DNA of 64,000 nt from Pisaster brevispinus (GCA_023634235.1 JAMKCF010000022.1:6254541-6318540), one strand, 5' to 3'; positions 51,592 through 64,000 are shown, counted from the stretch's first letter. Program-made: numbers and translations. Notes: generated from the sequence alone by a model not told the origin.

Positions 51592-53720
51592 CGGTGGCTA
51601 CGATCGCCCAGATAACGAATTTAAACAAAAAAGCCACAATAAAAACCTTGTGCTTTTATCTGACAAATCGGCTGGAAAACTAAGAAATCCACTAAAAAAT
51701 TATTCCTTTGTGAAATTTTTGATAAATCTGACCAGATGAATTCCTCGGTTTCATCAACTTGCTTCCATCTTTTCTGAGAGACAGTTAAAAGTATTATGCC
51801 GCCGGATTGGTAAGAATGAAAACATCATTGTTCAATTTTAGTCTAAAAATTTACTCATTATGAAGTTCACTAGTAAAATCACTTTTACTGTGAAATATTT
51901 TCCTCTGAAATGAAGTCTTGTTCGAGAAAACCTACTAAATGCAACAGCTGATTTCGGTTGTGACAACCAACATTAAGGACAATGTTTTCACTAGGCATAA
52001 TCTTTCCTAACTAACACAACGGATAAAGCCCACATTTCCACAGGATTGTTATTTCATGTATATAATTGATCCACACAAAACATGAAAACTGTCTGCGACT
52101 ATTTTTGTCGCTCTACCAATCCTGAATTAACTAAAATAATTGTTAAAAGAAAAACATGGCTGGCAGATTTCCGTTGTTGCATTTTTTCCCGACCAGAACT
52201 TTGGCAGAGAAATTATTTTGCATAATCATGTTTTATGCCTACAGGGTGACACGTTGTATCAATGCACTTTAAATTTAATGGAGTCTGGGCAGTTAACCTG
52301 CAGCGTTTTGTTTCAACTTCAAACCTCTTCGTAAACACGTGACTCAAGAACAGTCACCAAAAAAAAGAAGAAAAAAAGTCAGACAGAAAAAACCTCTTTT
52401 TGAAAATTTCATTCAAAACCGGGCTCAGATTTTCAACAAAATGTACTATACCGGTAATTATGCCGTGACGCGGTTGTTGGTTTGAACATAGGTTTTCAAA
52501 CGTAGTCTAAGACAACCAGAATCCAACCTCTAACATTTAATTCTCAGGAAAATCGTAGCAATAATGGATACTCCCCATGGAGATGACATGGTTTAAGAAA
52601 TGAAATAAACGTCCCAGTTGTCCGGGTAATAATTGTTCATTTGCCATGAGCATCAGAAATTGGCGCACCTTTTAAAGTTCCTAATCATTAGAGAAAATGC
52701 TATGTGATTAGAAGTCAACAATCTTGTTTCCCTAAATTTGACACCGCCATTTATATGTACCTGCGCGTAAAATGCCCCCATAAATACATCAATTTGTACC
52801 CGTCAAAGTGTACAATTTATAATATTATGATGAAGTACCTTGTAATGTTATAATATTATTGAAATTTTATGAGCAATTTGCTTGTCCTTCTGAACCCACA
52901 CTTCCTATTGGCTGATGTGTTATCATTGCTATTTGCATATTCTTGGGAGAACTTGCGGTAAACAAAGTTTTAATGCATTCCTTTGAAAACTAGTTCTCTG
53001 TTTTCTATTGTTCATTTCCTATCAGAAAAGGGAGCAAACACACAACAAAAATCGTTAACTTACTTTTTTTTCAGTGACGATTGTTTTAATTTTAAAACCT
53101 ACCCAAGTGCTTAAGTAACGCCCTCGCAACAGATAAGACCCCAATACAGTCAGTTCACTGATTGCATTAGCATAAAATAAGTCTGATGGGGGGGGGGGGG
53201 TGCTATTTTCCCCTTACAACCTCGGTTTGGGTACGCTGATTTGAATGCAACAAAAGGCCAAGATGGCCTGCACGTTTGGTCAAGATCTCTTGTCACGATT
53301 CAGTTGAGAGTGAAATTGACCTTGGAGACTGCAACAATCTGACCCACACTGGAATACCTATCACGCCATTTCTTCAGGTTCAACAATGCCGTAAATATCG
53401 CTCAAATCCTTGACACAATAATTGATTCCGTTTGCCAGCCAGCCAGCGATGGATTTCTTTGTTGTAACGATTAACCAATTAACTCTCAGGGTAATTATAA
53501 TGATTTTGGGCAGGGAGCCAACAATTCTCGATACTCCCCAAAATAAGGTAAGAGAAATAAGAAGTGAAATGCATTACAAGGCGAACTATTAAATTAACTC
53601 TTATTTCCTGCCATGGAAGTTGATGGACATTCTTATGGATTGACAATGACAACAATTCACTACGAAATATGGCAAAGACAATAAATCAATTTGCTAGCTG
53701 GCTATATGGGGGCATTTCCT

Positions 53721-54059
53721 TTAAAGGCAGGGGATATTGTCGGTAATTGTCCAAGACAAGTATCCTCACTTGGTGTATCCCAACATATGCATAAAATAAC
53801 ACACAGGTGAAAATTTGGCTCAATTGGTCATCGAAGTTGCAAGAAGACAATGAAATCAGAAAGGCTTCATGCCTGAAGCCTCATTTTCAATTTGTGTGTG
53901 TGAAATATTACCTTTTTTTCTCTAAAACTACATTACTTCAAAGGGATCGTTTCTAAACAATGTTATATATTATCAACAGCTCTCCGGTGCTCTTTACTAC
54001 GTACGTTTTTATGGTCATTTTAAACTTGTGGAGATTACCAAAAGTACACCCAGGCTTTG
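53721..54059 (-). mobile_element. MITE family B, copy 3, opposite orientation
   Basis: Reverse-complement copy of the element at 21034. TTAAAGGCAGGGGAT on one side and ATTACCAAAAGTACACCC on the other, with the central palindrome AGGCTTCATGCCTGAAGCCT and the CTCTCCGGTGCTCTTTAC block. Confidence 0.8.
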
Positions 54060-55424
54060 AGCAGTTTTTGTAATTTTCTTTGTATAAGACAGTACAAATT
54101 TAGGCAGTTTATATACAGCCCTTTCAAACCTATGTCTAGGCGCTTTAAGAAAATATGGTATTATTATTATTACACAGAAACCCATGAAAGGTAAACTGGG
54201 ACGGACAAACAGACAGTTTCAAAGATCATTGGTATTAGATCCCCGTGGCAGTGAAGTCGAGAGTTCTGGGCGGGACGGACACAATCAACAACCATGATTA
54301 ACAATTTTATATTAAGTCGTGTACTTCAGATAAACTGGAGGAATTAGATTGTTTTCTTTTATGACATTCGTGGAACGATAAGTAAAATATTGAGCTATAA
54401 GCTCTAACGGTGTTTCAGATATGTATTCTGATACTTAGACAATCTTATAAGGTTATAATTTGCCGAGTTATAGTCGGGTATTTGTTATAATGTAGGATAG
54501 CATGATTAGACACGAGTGATTTATCCACTAAATGAATATTAGATGAAGCCTTAAATTAATTTGTGTATTAATACAAGACAGATTTTTTACGTTCATCCTG
54601 GAATACCGAGCGTCCAGCAATTCCTTATCCGTAGTCCGAGATTTATACCCAATTTAAAAATGACTTTTGACACTAATCTCTTTTAACAAGAAAACATATG
54701 TTTGTTTGCCGGAAGCACTTGGGGGCGTTTTCCCCACGGACCTTTCAACTAAAGAGGGAGATTGGGGAAAAAGTTAATGTAAGTTTAATTTCGATACCTG
54801 TGGTGCATAATGAAAACGTCTTCGAGTTGAGTCGAAATGAATGGCATTATTCAAGTTGAAACTTGTCTGTACCTGGCACCCCTCGACTAACACATCAAAC
54901 CAATTAAAGTTACAGCATAAATGAAAATATAACAGATCTACATGTTATTAACTATTTCATTGGGGAAAAATTCGTTAACCGTTGGTCGAAAACACAGGGG
55001 TCATTTTGCGTCAATCCAACACATGCTCACGCAAGTAAAACTCAATTTCCAAAAATCTGTCCAATATTTCTTGAGCTTGTAATTTTATTTATTGGGCATT
55101 CGGTGTAAGATCAACCATTACATTCTGTCAGTAGTTCCGGCGATGCGTTTATGACGACGCAAGAGCCTTCACAAAAAAGTTACTAAAAATGTTACCTCAG
55201 CAGTTCACGCTGATATCTTAATAGGTCAGAGCAATTATTGGTTTGTTCGTAACACAACAATCTGTCAGCGACGGAACTAGGGTAAATTTTTAGGGGGCAT
55301 AATAGGGTGCATTTTTGGCTTATCAAAACTGTAGTTTTCGTTAACATCTTTCTAAAACAAGCTTGGTTCATTGTGATGTCAATAACCTTTTAGTATAAGA
55401 TAATCCAACTTCAAATGGGGGACG

Positions 55425-55604
55425 GCAGGGGGATCTATGACCCGAATTCGGTGTCAAAATTACCCTGAAATGAGTCGAACTGACGCACTCTAAGTCAATA
55501 ATCCCATTGCTTGACTAGTTTTCGGGTCAGCCTGACCCAGAAATGAGTCAGACCACCTGCAAACCGGATTCCGGGTCAATTCTGACCAGGGAGTTTTTAG
55601 AGTT
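55425..55604. mobile_element. GGGTCA-type MITE, copy 7 (left end eroded)
   Basis: Right end ..CTGACCAGGGAGTTTTTAGAGT intact, left end not recognisable. Perfect GGGTCAGCCTGACCC at 55524-55538. Confidence 0.75.
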
Positions 55605-56215
55605 TAAATGGTAGGTATTATGATACCATGCGGTGGTAGCTGTCTGATAAGTATTTATGCACCAAAACAAATTAATAACAATAAATAAAAAAAATACATA
55701 AATAAACAATTTTTTAATGATACAAAAATAATACTAATCCTCTCAATAACCCATTTCACAACTTTGGGACCTGAGACCTGGCAAGAAGACATCTAGTCTA
55801 CAATCTGATTACACTTTGACCAGTGACGATCAGAACTATTGATACTGTCAAACAATAGCAACATACAAAACGGACTCGGCATCAGAGACGAGTCGTCGTC
55901 ACTGCCACGTCCACCAGCAACAAAAGCCCCCATCACCGCCCCCTGCCGACCGCACAACTCTCGTTGGCTTGATGAATGTAACGCCATATGGCCTACCAAC
56001 CGCTACTTAAGAATTACACAAGATGTCCTGCCAAGACCAACGGCGGTTGATCTGGTTGGACCATGCAGAAGGTTTGTCGGTCAATTCAAAGAGAAATGTG
56101 AATGTTCTAGGTCGGGTTCAATCTAATACGTCATTCTATTTCAAGCTGAGCTGTTGTCTGATTCCCTGGGCGCTAACACAGTTAATGCAACCGATAATTA
56201 TGATTCATAAAAGGC

Positions 56216-56654
56216 ACCAGTCTATAGGCGATACTTCCATACATCTAACACTACATCAGTCGACACTACCCCAATCGGTGACTTTACAAAAGTTGATACT
56301 ACCCTGCTCAACGACACACCATCTGTCCATACAACCCTAATCGATGACTACACAGTTATTAGTCGATGATATCAAAATCATTAACATTACATCTCTTAGT
56401 AAGGTACTACCATGGTAACCTAATCGTTGTTTACATCGGTCGATATCACCCAAAACTAATGACTACGTCAGTCGATACTACCCTAATCGTTGCTAAGAGC
56501 AGTCGATACTACCCCAAACCATCGACTACATTAGTTGATACTACCCTAATCGTTGACTACATCAGTCGATACTACCCTAATATTTGACTACGTCTATCGA
56601 TACACCTAACCAATGACCACATCAGTCGATACTTCCCTAATCGGTGACTTTATA
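56216..56654. repeat. Tandem array, 30-31 bp unit (ATCAGTCGATACTACCCTAA)
   Basis: About 14 diverged copies of a unit with a GTCGATACTACCCTAATCG core and a GACTACATCA start. Divergence is high, including deleted partial units. No open frame of note. Confidence 0.85.
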
Positions 56655-56827
56655 TCATAGTTTTAGACCTCATCAACAACAATATTTTCGTTCTTGTGAA
56701 TTCGGATACAAGGGAAAAGCTAGAAGGGAAAAATTACTTCCGAACACATGGACAACCGTATACACGTCCGCTTAATAGATACATGCCACGTGTGAGGCCC
56801 CCAAAAGAATATTAAGATAAAAAGGAA

Positions 56828-56945
56828 AAAATAAATAAATAAATAAATAAGTTTACAAAAAAAATAAATAAAATGAAAATAAATAAATAAATAAATAAAT
56901 TAATAAATAAACAAATAAATAAATAAACAAATAAATCAATAAACA
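56828..56945. repeat. (TAAA)n microsatellite with interruptions
   Basis: Runs of AATA/TAAA with A-rich interruptions and occasional CAAA variants, right after the 31-bp array region. Confidence 0.95.
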
Positions 56946-59724
56946 CATTATTTTTTGTTTTCATATTTAGTTTGGGCTTTCTTTGTATGCAAACTTACCA
57001 ATTGACAATCACAAGGCCAGTTCACAAATGAAACTGAGCAAATAAATATTCTTTTTTTAAAGTCAAGGTGAACACAAGGTCAAAGCTTGAACCTCGACTC
57101 AGCAGAATCAGCAAGACGAGGTTTTTTGTTCGCGGTCTATCAACGAAGCGTTCAACACATTTCGATGGCTCGAAACAGTGCGCTCAGTTGCCTACAATAC
57201 AATCAAGATAGTGCCGAATTTTTGTTTTGTAAAATTTGTGGCCAATATACTTTGATGAGTTGTTTCAGGTTGGGAATAAAACTGTGAGTTGTCAGTGAGA
57301 AAGGATAGGGTAAAAAAAAGAAAGTTGATCAACACAACTGCAAAATCATTGAATATTCAACAATCTTCCGGCGTGGTGAGATTGATGTAGAGAAATGATA
57401 TCAAATTTGGTTCATGGTGTATTTCACGTTAGTGATCGATAATGCGGTTGCTGAGTAGATCACTCTACATTCTAATGATTTGAGGTACCAGATCAAACAA
57501 TCGCACTAATTGTTTCACATATTTTTTTCTGTTTTAATTTAAAACTTAAATAGGCCCTATAGGAAACATATGTGGTATGCTGAGTGGTGAAAAAAAGTAC
57601 AAATTATAATAATAAGGCTGAAATTAAACTTCAAACACATTGGGAAAATCCAATGGTGCTGAAGGTGTTTAGTTTATGCTAATTAGAATCATTTTGCCAA
57701 TTACAGAACTGTGTTCGTGTGATAATTGTTTTTGCAGATAGTTAACAAGGTACAAGGTTGTCTCACACGAATCATGTGCTATGGTTTGTGACGATGCCTC
57801 TTCAACCGGTACAGTGGGGCGCCACCACCCTCGTGTTTTCCTCCTCTCTCGTCATGGGGAAAAGGTTGGGGAAGGTGTAGGAGTCATACAAAACAAGTGT
57901 TTGGTTGTTTTTATCTTCTTAAAATGTGCCGGACGTGCACTTCCCAAATTCCATCCCTTATTTTCAATCGGGTGAGAGGGATATGTTCATTGTGCGGGTG
58001 GCTTGAAATGGGATACTTTGTGAAATAATCTTCAATAATTGCAATTTCTCTCCACTCCTCAAGCATTCCGCGTTCAAATTCTTTGTCACCCCTTTCACTC
58101 GGGGACTGTTTCTCGTTGTATATTCTTTTTAATGACCAAATAATTTACGATATAACCCAATTCAATCAACGGAAACTGATAACTAAACTGGTAGTTCCCA
58201 CACAGACTCCATATTTCAACATTGTATTTCAAGGTTACTTCATTTGCAATTTAGATAAATGACTTCATATTTTAACACATGGGTTTATTTGAATGCAAAC
58301 AAAAGGGGTGGGAGGGGGGGGGGGCAAAAAAGACAACACACACGGGGGGCACTGAAGAACCTATTATCCTATTATACGACCCCCAGCGATGATATATCCA
58401 TTGTAATGGGAGGCTGCCCTGGATGTCCTTCAAACAATTTTGACAGCTCATCGGAGCAAAACTTTACACAAAGCGAGAATAATGGTCATGATTTAGTATT
58501 AATCAGTCGAGTTAATTGCCACCCAGCCCGCGGCTTCCCAACCCCAGTGGAAGAGCCACTCCAAGGTCGACCCATTACGGGGGGCAGACGATAGTGATGT
58601 CCCCAAAACATTTTGGCGGATAATTATTTTTGACACTTTGGGGGAGGCTGTCACGGGCAGCTGGTACGGGCGTGAGAACTGCGCACAGTAGCTTGAACTA
58701 CACTCGGAATCGGCCATTAGTTCCAATTAATGAAGCAAACAAAATGAGATTTAATTGGCATGGCCGTGGTCATGGGTAGCTGTTTTGCTCACTGTGGTGA
58801 CTGGTAATTCATCTTGAGACTTTCCCTTTCACTTATTGTTCACCTAATCCTGGTAATTTATCTGTGACGAAGGGAAGGGGGGTGGGGAGATTAAGTAGGT
58901 CTGAACAACAGCACTGCCCGGTGTTTATCTAGAGTGCTTGAATGTCTGGTAAAGACCATTATCATGCTGCCACCATAATGGCCATGTTCCCTGTATCCAA
59001 TAAGAGTAAAAAATGCTAATATCATGTTATTGTTTTTTTAATAAATATTATGGAACCCCATTATTTTTTCCTTCAAGTCTCGGTTTGGTTACAATGATTT
59101 GGATTGGAGAAAAATCAAGATGACAACAACATGATAAAGGTGCAGCCATGGCAGGAGAAGTGAGCGCGGTACACCCTAGTGAAAAATAACGGCCTGATTA
59201 TGCACACTGACTTATACTAACCAATATCCTCCGTTTTTTCAGCAAAAACGAAAATACAACCATATTGCAGATGGGTTGCTAGTAAATATAAACTAAGATG
59301 ATCAACGTGTGGGGGACAGCATGGCATTAAGTTAATGTGGAAGAAACAACAGCGCCTTGCTGGAGCGGACAATGGAGGCGACAACTGTCAGGAACAGGGG
59401 TCGGGAACGAGCGTGTTGGCCAGCTGACGGGGAGGCGTGACTAGATAGCTATTAAGCCGGGTAAAGATAATTAGCTCTTCCACCAAATTCACAGGTTCAA
59501 CCTCTTGACTTCAGTACGCTACACATTATCTCCGTGTCTTATCGAGGTTTCGAAAAGCTAATATTTATGAATTATTATTTTTAATTCCCCACCTGATTTA
59601 TTAGGAGCCAATGTTGAAAGCATGACAAAAAATCCGGATCGTTTTTTGGCATTGGTGAATAATAATATTGCGAGAAATCGAACAACAACTTCCATTTTCT
59701 TCAATTCAAGACAAACTTCTCTGG

Positions 59725-59880
59725 TTCCCTTTTCGAGACCAGGGTTTCGGCTTGGGCATCGGCTTACACTCCCGCCTTCCTTTTTTGAAGTTTCGTGCCG
59801 AAAGCTTACGTTTCTCAACATAACCTATATGGAGCCTATGCCCTGAGCCAAAACCCAAGCCACGGTTTCGAAAACGCCCT
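59725..59880. mobile_element. Hairpin MITE with TTTTCGA..TCGAAAACG termini, copy 2
   Basis: Related to 34676: TTTCGGCTTGGGCATCGGCTT on the left and CCCAAGCCACGGTTTCGAAA on the right. The left terminus is mutated. Confidence 0.7.
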
Positions 59881-61129
59881 AAATAAATTTTGTAGCAGAC
59901 CTACTAATCGCATACCAGAGTATTTTCCCCATTTTCGGGTACTCTGCAAATTCATCCGCACTCTATTCATTACCGTGAGGGTCTATAACGAAACTTATGA
60001 ATAAGTCATTAGTCTCTTGCAAAGAAAGCTTTCTGACATCATCCCAATGCATACATAATTAATCAAATCCACTGAATAATTCATGGCCAGGCCACCGTGC
60101 TAATCGCTGGAACATCGCGCCTATAACGGTCGAGGGGACTCGCTACCAATGCCACAGAAACAACAAGCATTATTGAAATAAATTATGCAAAAAGTACAAT
60201 AAACGCCTGCATAAAACAGCAGTATAAGTGATTAAAACACCCAATTAGACGTGCTTATAATTTACTCTAATTAGTTATAATTGTTTCCCTTCCTTCTAAT
60301 TGTTTCTTTACTTATTCTGGTTGTGTGAAGCTCTTTTGTTTTTCAGAAAAGCTCCAGAACCGCATTTCGTTAAACATGTCATATCACACTGTAAGCACTA
60401 AAAGACAGCACGGGATTTCTAGACTTGACATACGCTTGGAATGCCCCATTGACAATACAGATGAAATAGCATGCAATTATTCCTGACGTATCTGTTTATG
60501 CTAAAACTTTAAATGACTTCGAACATACGCCCAAATCATGTTTTTCTTCATATTAATTAAAGTAAACATCATTAATCCTCAGCGCATTGCACTCGTTGGG
60601 GGGGGGGGGACATCTTTTACAAAACGTGTTCCATTTCCCTTCGAAAATCTTTCCTAATAGCATACAATTTGTTACCAACTATTAGTTGCACTCTTTGTCT
60701 ATTTAAAACTAGTGGATCGGAATTCTTCCATCCGACCCCTAAGTTATCAAAGGAGACATTATTAGCTGTCTTTAAATTTCGCTCATTATGTTCTTTTGGT
60801 TTTGATGCAGGCTTACTGCGACTGTGCTGGGTCTATATGTCTAGGTTTATTTATTTTCTGTACATTATCTGAAATTTTCCGTTAAGTTTATTTATATACA
60901 TTTTTTTAAACTGTTAAAATGTTCCTTTAGTTACTCAAGTTGTACATTTTCTTGTGATCGTGGTATTACGAATGAATGGGATCTGTGAACTCCACACAGC
61001 AAGAAATAAAAACAACAAAATAAAATAAATTGTGATGTGACACACGTAACAACCCATTCCAACTTGAATCACTTGATTTCCCCCCAATTTGGCAAAACAG
61101 TCATGAGAAAGATGTTTGGCTATAAGACC

Positions 61130-61370
61130 ACCGCAGATTTTAATTAAAACAAATATTATTTTAAGAATACCAACAATTTTTTTAAATTCTCAAAATGGCT
61201 GCCATTGCTAGTTATTCTATCAGTATTTTTTTCAAAGGACAAATATGCGAGGACCCTATAGCTTAATATCATTCTTATGACATACTCTGACTGTGTGGCA
61301 AATTCCTTGTGTGTGTCATCAAAGGTACAATCCTATCACCCACCTGCCGTACAATCATATACAGACTCCC
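61130..61370. repeat. Dispersed repeat family G, copy 3
   Basis: AATGGCTGCCATTGCTAG, TCAAAGGACAAATATGCGAG, GACCCTATAGC, ATCATTCTTATGACATAC and TGTGTGTCATCAAAGGTAC in the same order as the other copies. Confidence 0.55.
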
Positions 61371-61874
61371 AGCGAAAACGTTGAACAGTCCTCCATCAAC
61401 GATGCCGGGAAGTTCAACAGTTGCAATCAATAAATAATGAGCGTGTGTATTATTTAGATCAAAAATAAATGTAAACTATCTTTAATGTATAATGGTAGGC
61501 GACTACGAGATTATTAGCCGTAAATTACCTTGCGATAGAGAGGAGCTATTTTTCTATTAAACGCAGACATACCTGTTCCCAAGTTGCACGTTGGTGACTG
61601 GTATATATATTAATAAGTGGGATCTGATATCACCTTTTAACAGATGTGTCCTAAAATGCACTTTCCAAACGACCCTGAATGACTATTAGGAAATGCAATT
61701 AACAGATAACCCCCATCAATTCAGTAATTTTCAGTCATTTAGAGTTATATTATTTATTCATTTTCTTGGCCTTGCGGGAATGGTGGAAACCAAGTTTTTC
61801 TTGGTACAGCTCGAGGACGGTCCATCGAAAAGAATAACTAAAGAAACAAAATAAAGTAAATTTGGGGAATGAAT

Positions 61875-61917
61875 ACCTCAACTCGATTAATTTTGTACAA
61901 CATAATCGAGTCGAGGT
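61875..61917. other. Stem-loop (15-bp arms, one mismatch)
   Basis: ACCTCAACTCGATTA and TAATCGAGTCGAGGT with a 13-base loop. Confidence 0.6.
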
Positions 61918-62884
61918 AAATATTATTTACAAACTTTTGATGTATACCTTTTAATGAAATATATATCAATTCAGCTTGTTATGGGCTGGTCTATGATGTT
62001 GACGCACGTGCCCGAACACCACGTACACAGCAAACGAGCAAAAAAGAAGACAACCTAGTAATACATGCAATGAGGTTAAACATGTTTGTTTACATATGAC
62101 CAAATCCTCCTCGGGTTCATAATATGCAAAACAGAAAGAGAAAGCGAGAGAAGAAAAAAAAATACATGAGCAAAGAGATCCACTTTTTGGAAGATTGAAT
62201 ATATATTTTTCATGCTTGCATTTGATACAATGCACGGTGTTAGTTTTTGGGGGTGTTGTATCTTGGCTTGTTAGTCACGTAACAGTGACAAGGGAGATCT
62301 AGCGGCTAAGCCACGGTCGAGCCGGCCAGGCGCGAGGGTATCAAATCAAACTCTGGCTGATCCCAAGGTATGATATTACATGAGTAACCCTAAACGTAGA
62401 GTTAAGGTTTATTTAGTCACATTATATTGATATAAGTTATGTTCGCAGCATTAAAGGGCCGTCGTGGGAATTTTTATTATTATTTTTTTCAAAGTGGAAG
62501 ATGCAATAATTGTTTTGAAGATACTTATCTTAAATCTTAGGATTTTGAGAAAAGACTACGGTTCGTAAATGATTTTATATGTATTATTGTTATCATAAGT
62601 ATTAGTATTACAATTTTTCTTAGAGAAACCAAGGATGCCTCATAAGTGAACGTAATCACTGTATCTCGCAAGCCTGAGGAAACCTATAAACAAGGGTGCT
62701 TGCTACGTGAACCAGAAACACAGGGGTTAACCCTTACTCTCCCACGATAAAGTGTTCTGGTATGAACTTCATAATCAGTAAGCTTTCAGACTAAAATTAA
62801 ACTCTGATGTTGTGTTATCCTAATACCAATCCTGTATAATACCTTTAAATCAAGGAGGCTTTTGAAAATGTGTTATTTGACATT

Positions 62885-62982
62885 GCGTATACGCCCTGTG
62901 AAACTGCGTACACTGCATGTACGCACCCAATGAAACTGCGTATAATGCATATACGCACTGTGTATACGCTTTGCGTATACGC
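62885..62982. repeat. Cluster of GCGTATACGC-type palindromes
   Basis: Perfect GCGTATACGC at 62885-62894 and 62973-62982. Between them are two 32-bp-spaced units starting TGAAACTGCGTA, whose arms TGCGTAC/GTACGCA (62905-62925) and TGCGTAT/ATACGCA (62937-62957) form hairpins. Confidence 0.8.
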
Positions 62983-64000
62983 ACTGTAAAACAGTACAAC
63001 ATTTTCCTATTCGTATACAAATTTACAATCTGGAAGATTGTATTTCAAATAAGAAAGACAATTGGACACGCAAGAATCATTATAACTGTCGGACAGTAAC
63101 CAAAGAGGGAAGTTTTGAAGTTGGCTGATATTTGCATCATTAGTATAGTACGCTTTTACGGTTAGTTGTAGGTTTTTTCCCTCGCTTCCCTCATATCAAC
63201 ATTACAATGCCAGCCTAATTAGTCCTCCTTGTATGATACAGTCTCTATTGAATGACCATGCTAGTCATCCTTATCGACCCTGGAAAACTATGAAATAAAT
63301 TCATAAACTCTGGTGCAACAATCTGTAAAATATCAATAAAAAATGGCGGAAACGGCCGTGGTAACTTGACGACTATGTGCGCGTAATTACGTGTTGATTG
63401 TTTTCCCTCCGTTATATTTAGTTCTTGTAATACATGCACAAACATTTAAAACGGGTAATCAAAGCAATGTCGATGATTCCTGATTGGAGTGTGCTTGGTA
63501 CCTTGGATTCAGGATAAAACCCCATGGTAACACGTCACGTGACCCCCCCCCCAGTACGTCGTCATTTATTTACATCTTCATTTCTAATTTATAGAGGAAA
63601 TTAAAAAATAGTTTTCAGGCAATAAATTGAGTCGAATATAGAATACTGACAAATTGGTTCCCTCATAACAAAGGGACAAACATTTGTAGATTCTTTGCCT
63701 TTTTTGTGCTGTTTAACCGTCAACTAAACAAATAATTCTTTGAACAATGTAATACAACACAATAGTGTAATAATCCCTTGAAAATATCCAACGGCAGTTA
63801 TTTGTTCTGAAAACAGAGTTTTGAAATAACTCATAAATTTGCAATAAAAATATTTTGCTGCACCAAAAAATCACTCTGACTCGACAAATCCGGTTAACAT
63901 AAAAAAAAAAATAAAAAAAAAAAACCACCAATGACCCCAAAACAAACCATCAAGATTGTAGAAAATCTTTGATTCGACCACGAGACATAATCAATTAACA

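Larger units (their letters stand above)
48852..64000 (-). other. Region upstream of UNCX homeodomain exon: partial intron and/or 5' flank
   Basis: The acceptor at 48852 (pyrimidine-rich tract, then GAGTAG) shows that an intron runs upstream. Its donor was not found. The missing exon should end one base into a codon; a final G would give Asp. I scanned for a donor preceded by an UNCX N-terminal reading frame and saw none. The region holds short hairpins, MITE copies (53721-54059, 55425-55604, 59725-59880), a 31-bp tandem array (56216-56654), a TAAA microsatellite (56828-56945), an unclassified repeat (61130-61370) and a palindrome cluster (62885-62982). Between these it is AT-rich, with poly-G tracts at about 49.5, 53.2, 58.3, 60.6 and 63.5 kb. 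Confidence 0.6.

Noticed and set aside
55839..56126. 95-codon plus-strand frame in a GC-richer stretch
   Set aside because: Looked exon-like, but there is no recognisable domain and no matching splice sites.
56985..57010. Minus-strand donor TTG|GTAAGT as the end of UNCX exon 1
   Set aside because: The upstream sequence is AT-rich and gives no frame resembling the UNCX N-terminus.

Overview
The window is animal genomic DNA that is poor in genes and AT-rich, with spliceosomal introns, many short non-autonomous DNA transposons, SINE-like elements, minisatellites and numerous G/C homopolymer tracts. The one functional gene I can support is a metazoan homeobox gene. The repeat style and the sequence of that gene suggest a marine invertebrate deuterostome, with an echinoderm my best guess. 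The species call is inference, not something the sequence proves.

The gene is the minus-strand UNCX (Unc4) paired-class homeobox gene. Exon A (48682-48851) encodes the N-terminal arm and residues 1-46 of the homeodomain. A 12.3 kb intron (36362-48681) splits the homeodomain between residues 46 and 47. The last exon (35477-36361) encodes homeodomain residues 47-60, the GPGRPAHNA-type UNCX signature, a basic charged segment, an eh1-like FSIDCLL Groucho-recruitment motif, an Ala-rich segment and a C-terminal OAR-like motif. The first coding exon was not found. Exon A begins in phase 1 with no usable in-frame start, so the 5' end of the gene lies in the unassigned 48.9-64 kb or beyond the window.

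Region by region: 1-35.4 kb is intergenic DNA downstream of UNCX. It holds a 1.6 kb minisatellite with one inverted unit (6.2-7.8 kb), several MITE families, SINE-like elements, and a small nest of dead coding DNA at 15.1-16.0 kb. That nest consists of a LINE reverse-transcriptase tail, a foldback element and a decayed ABC-transporter nucleotide-binding domain. 35.4-48.9 kb is UNCX. 48.9-64 kb is upstream intronic or intergenic DNA with more MITEs, a 31-bp tandem array, a TAAA microsatellite and a cluster of GCGTATACGC palindromes. Scattered CpG-dense, repeat-free islands (about 18.0-18.4, 30.0-30.5, 38.1-38.35, 40.0-41.1 and 47.1-47.5 kb) are candidate cis-regulatory elements.

The most interesting non-genic pattern is a MITE family, about 240 bp long with seven copies here. 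It carries perfect GGGTCAnnnTGACCC palindromes, the geometry of an inverted-repeat-3 nuclear-receptor site, and two copies lie inside or just upstream of UNCX coding exons. I found no CRISPR array, rRNA, convincing tRNA gene or multi-gene system.
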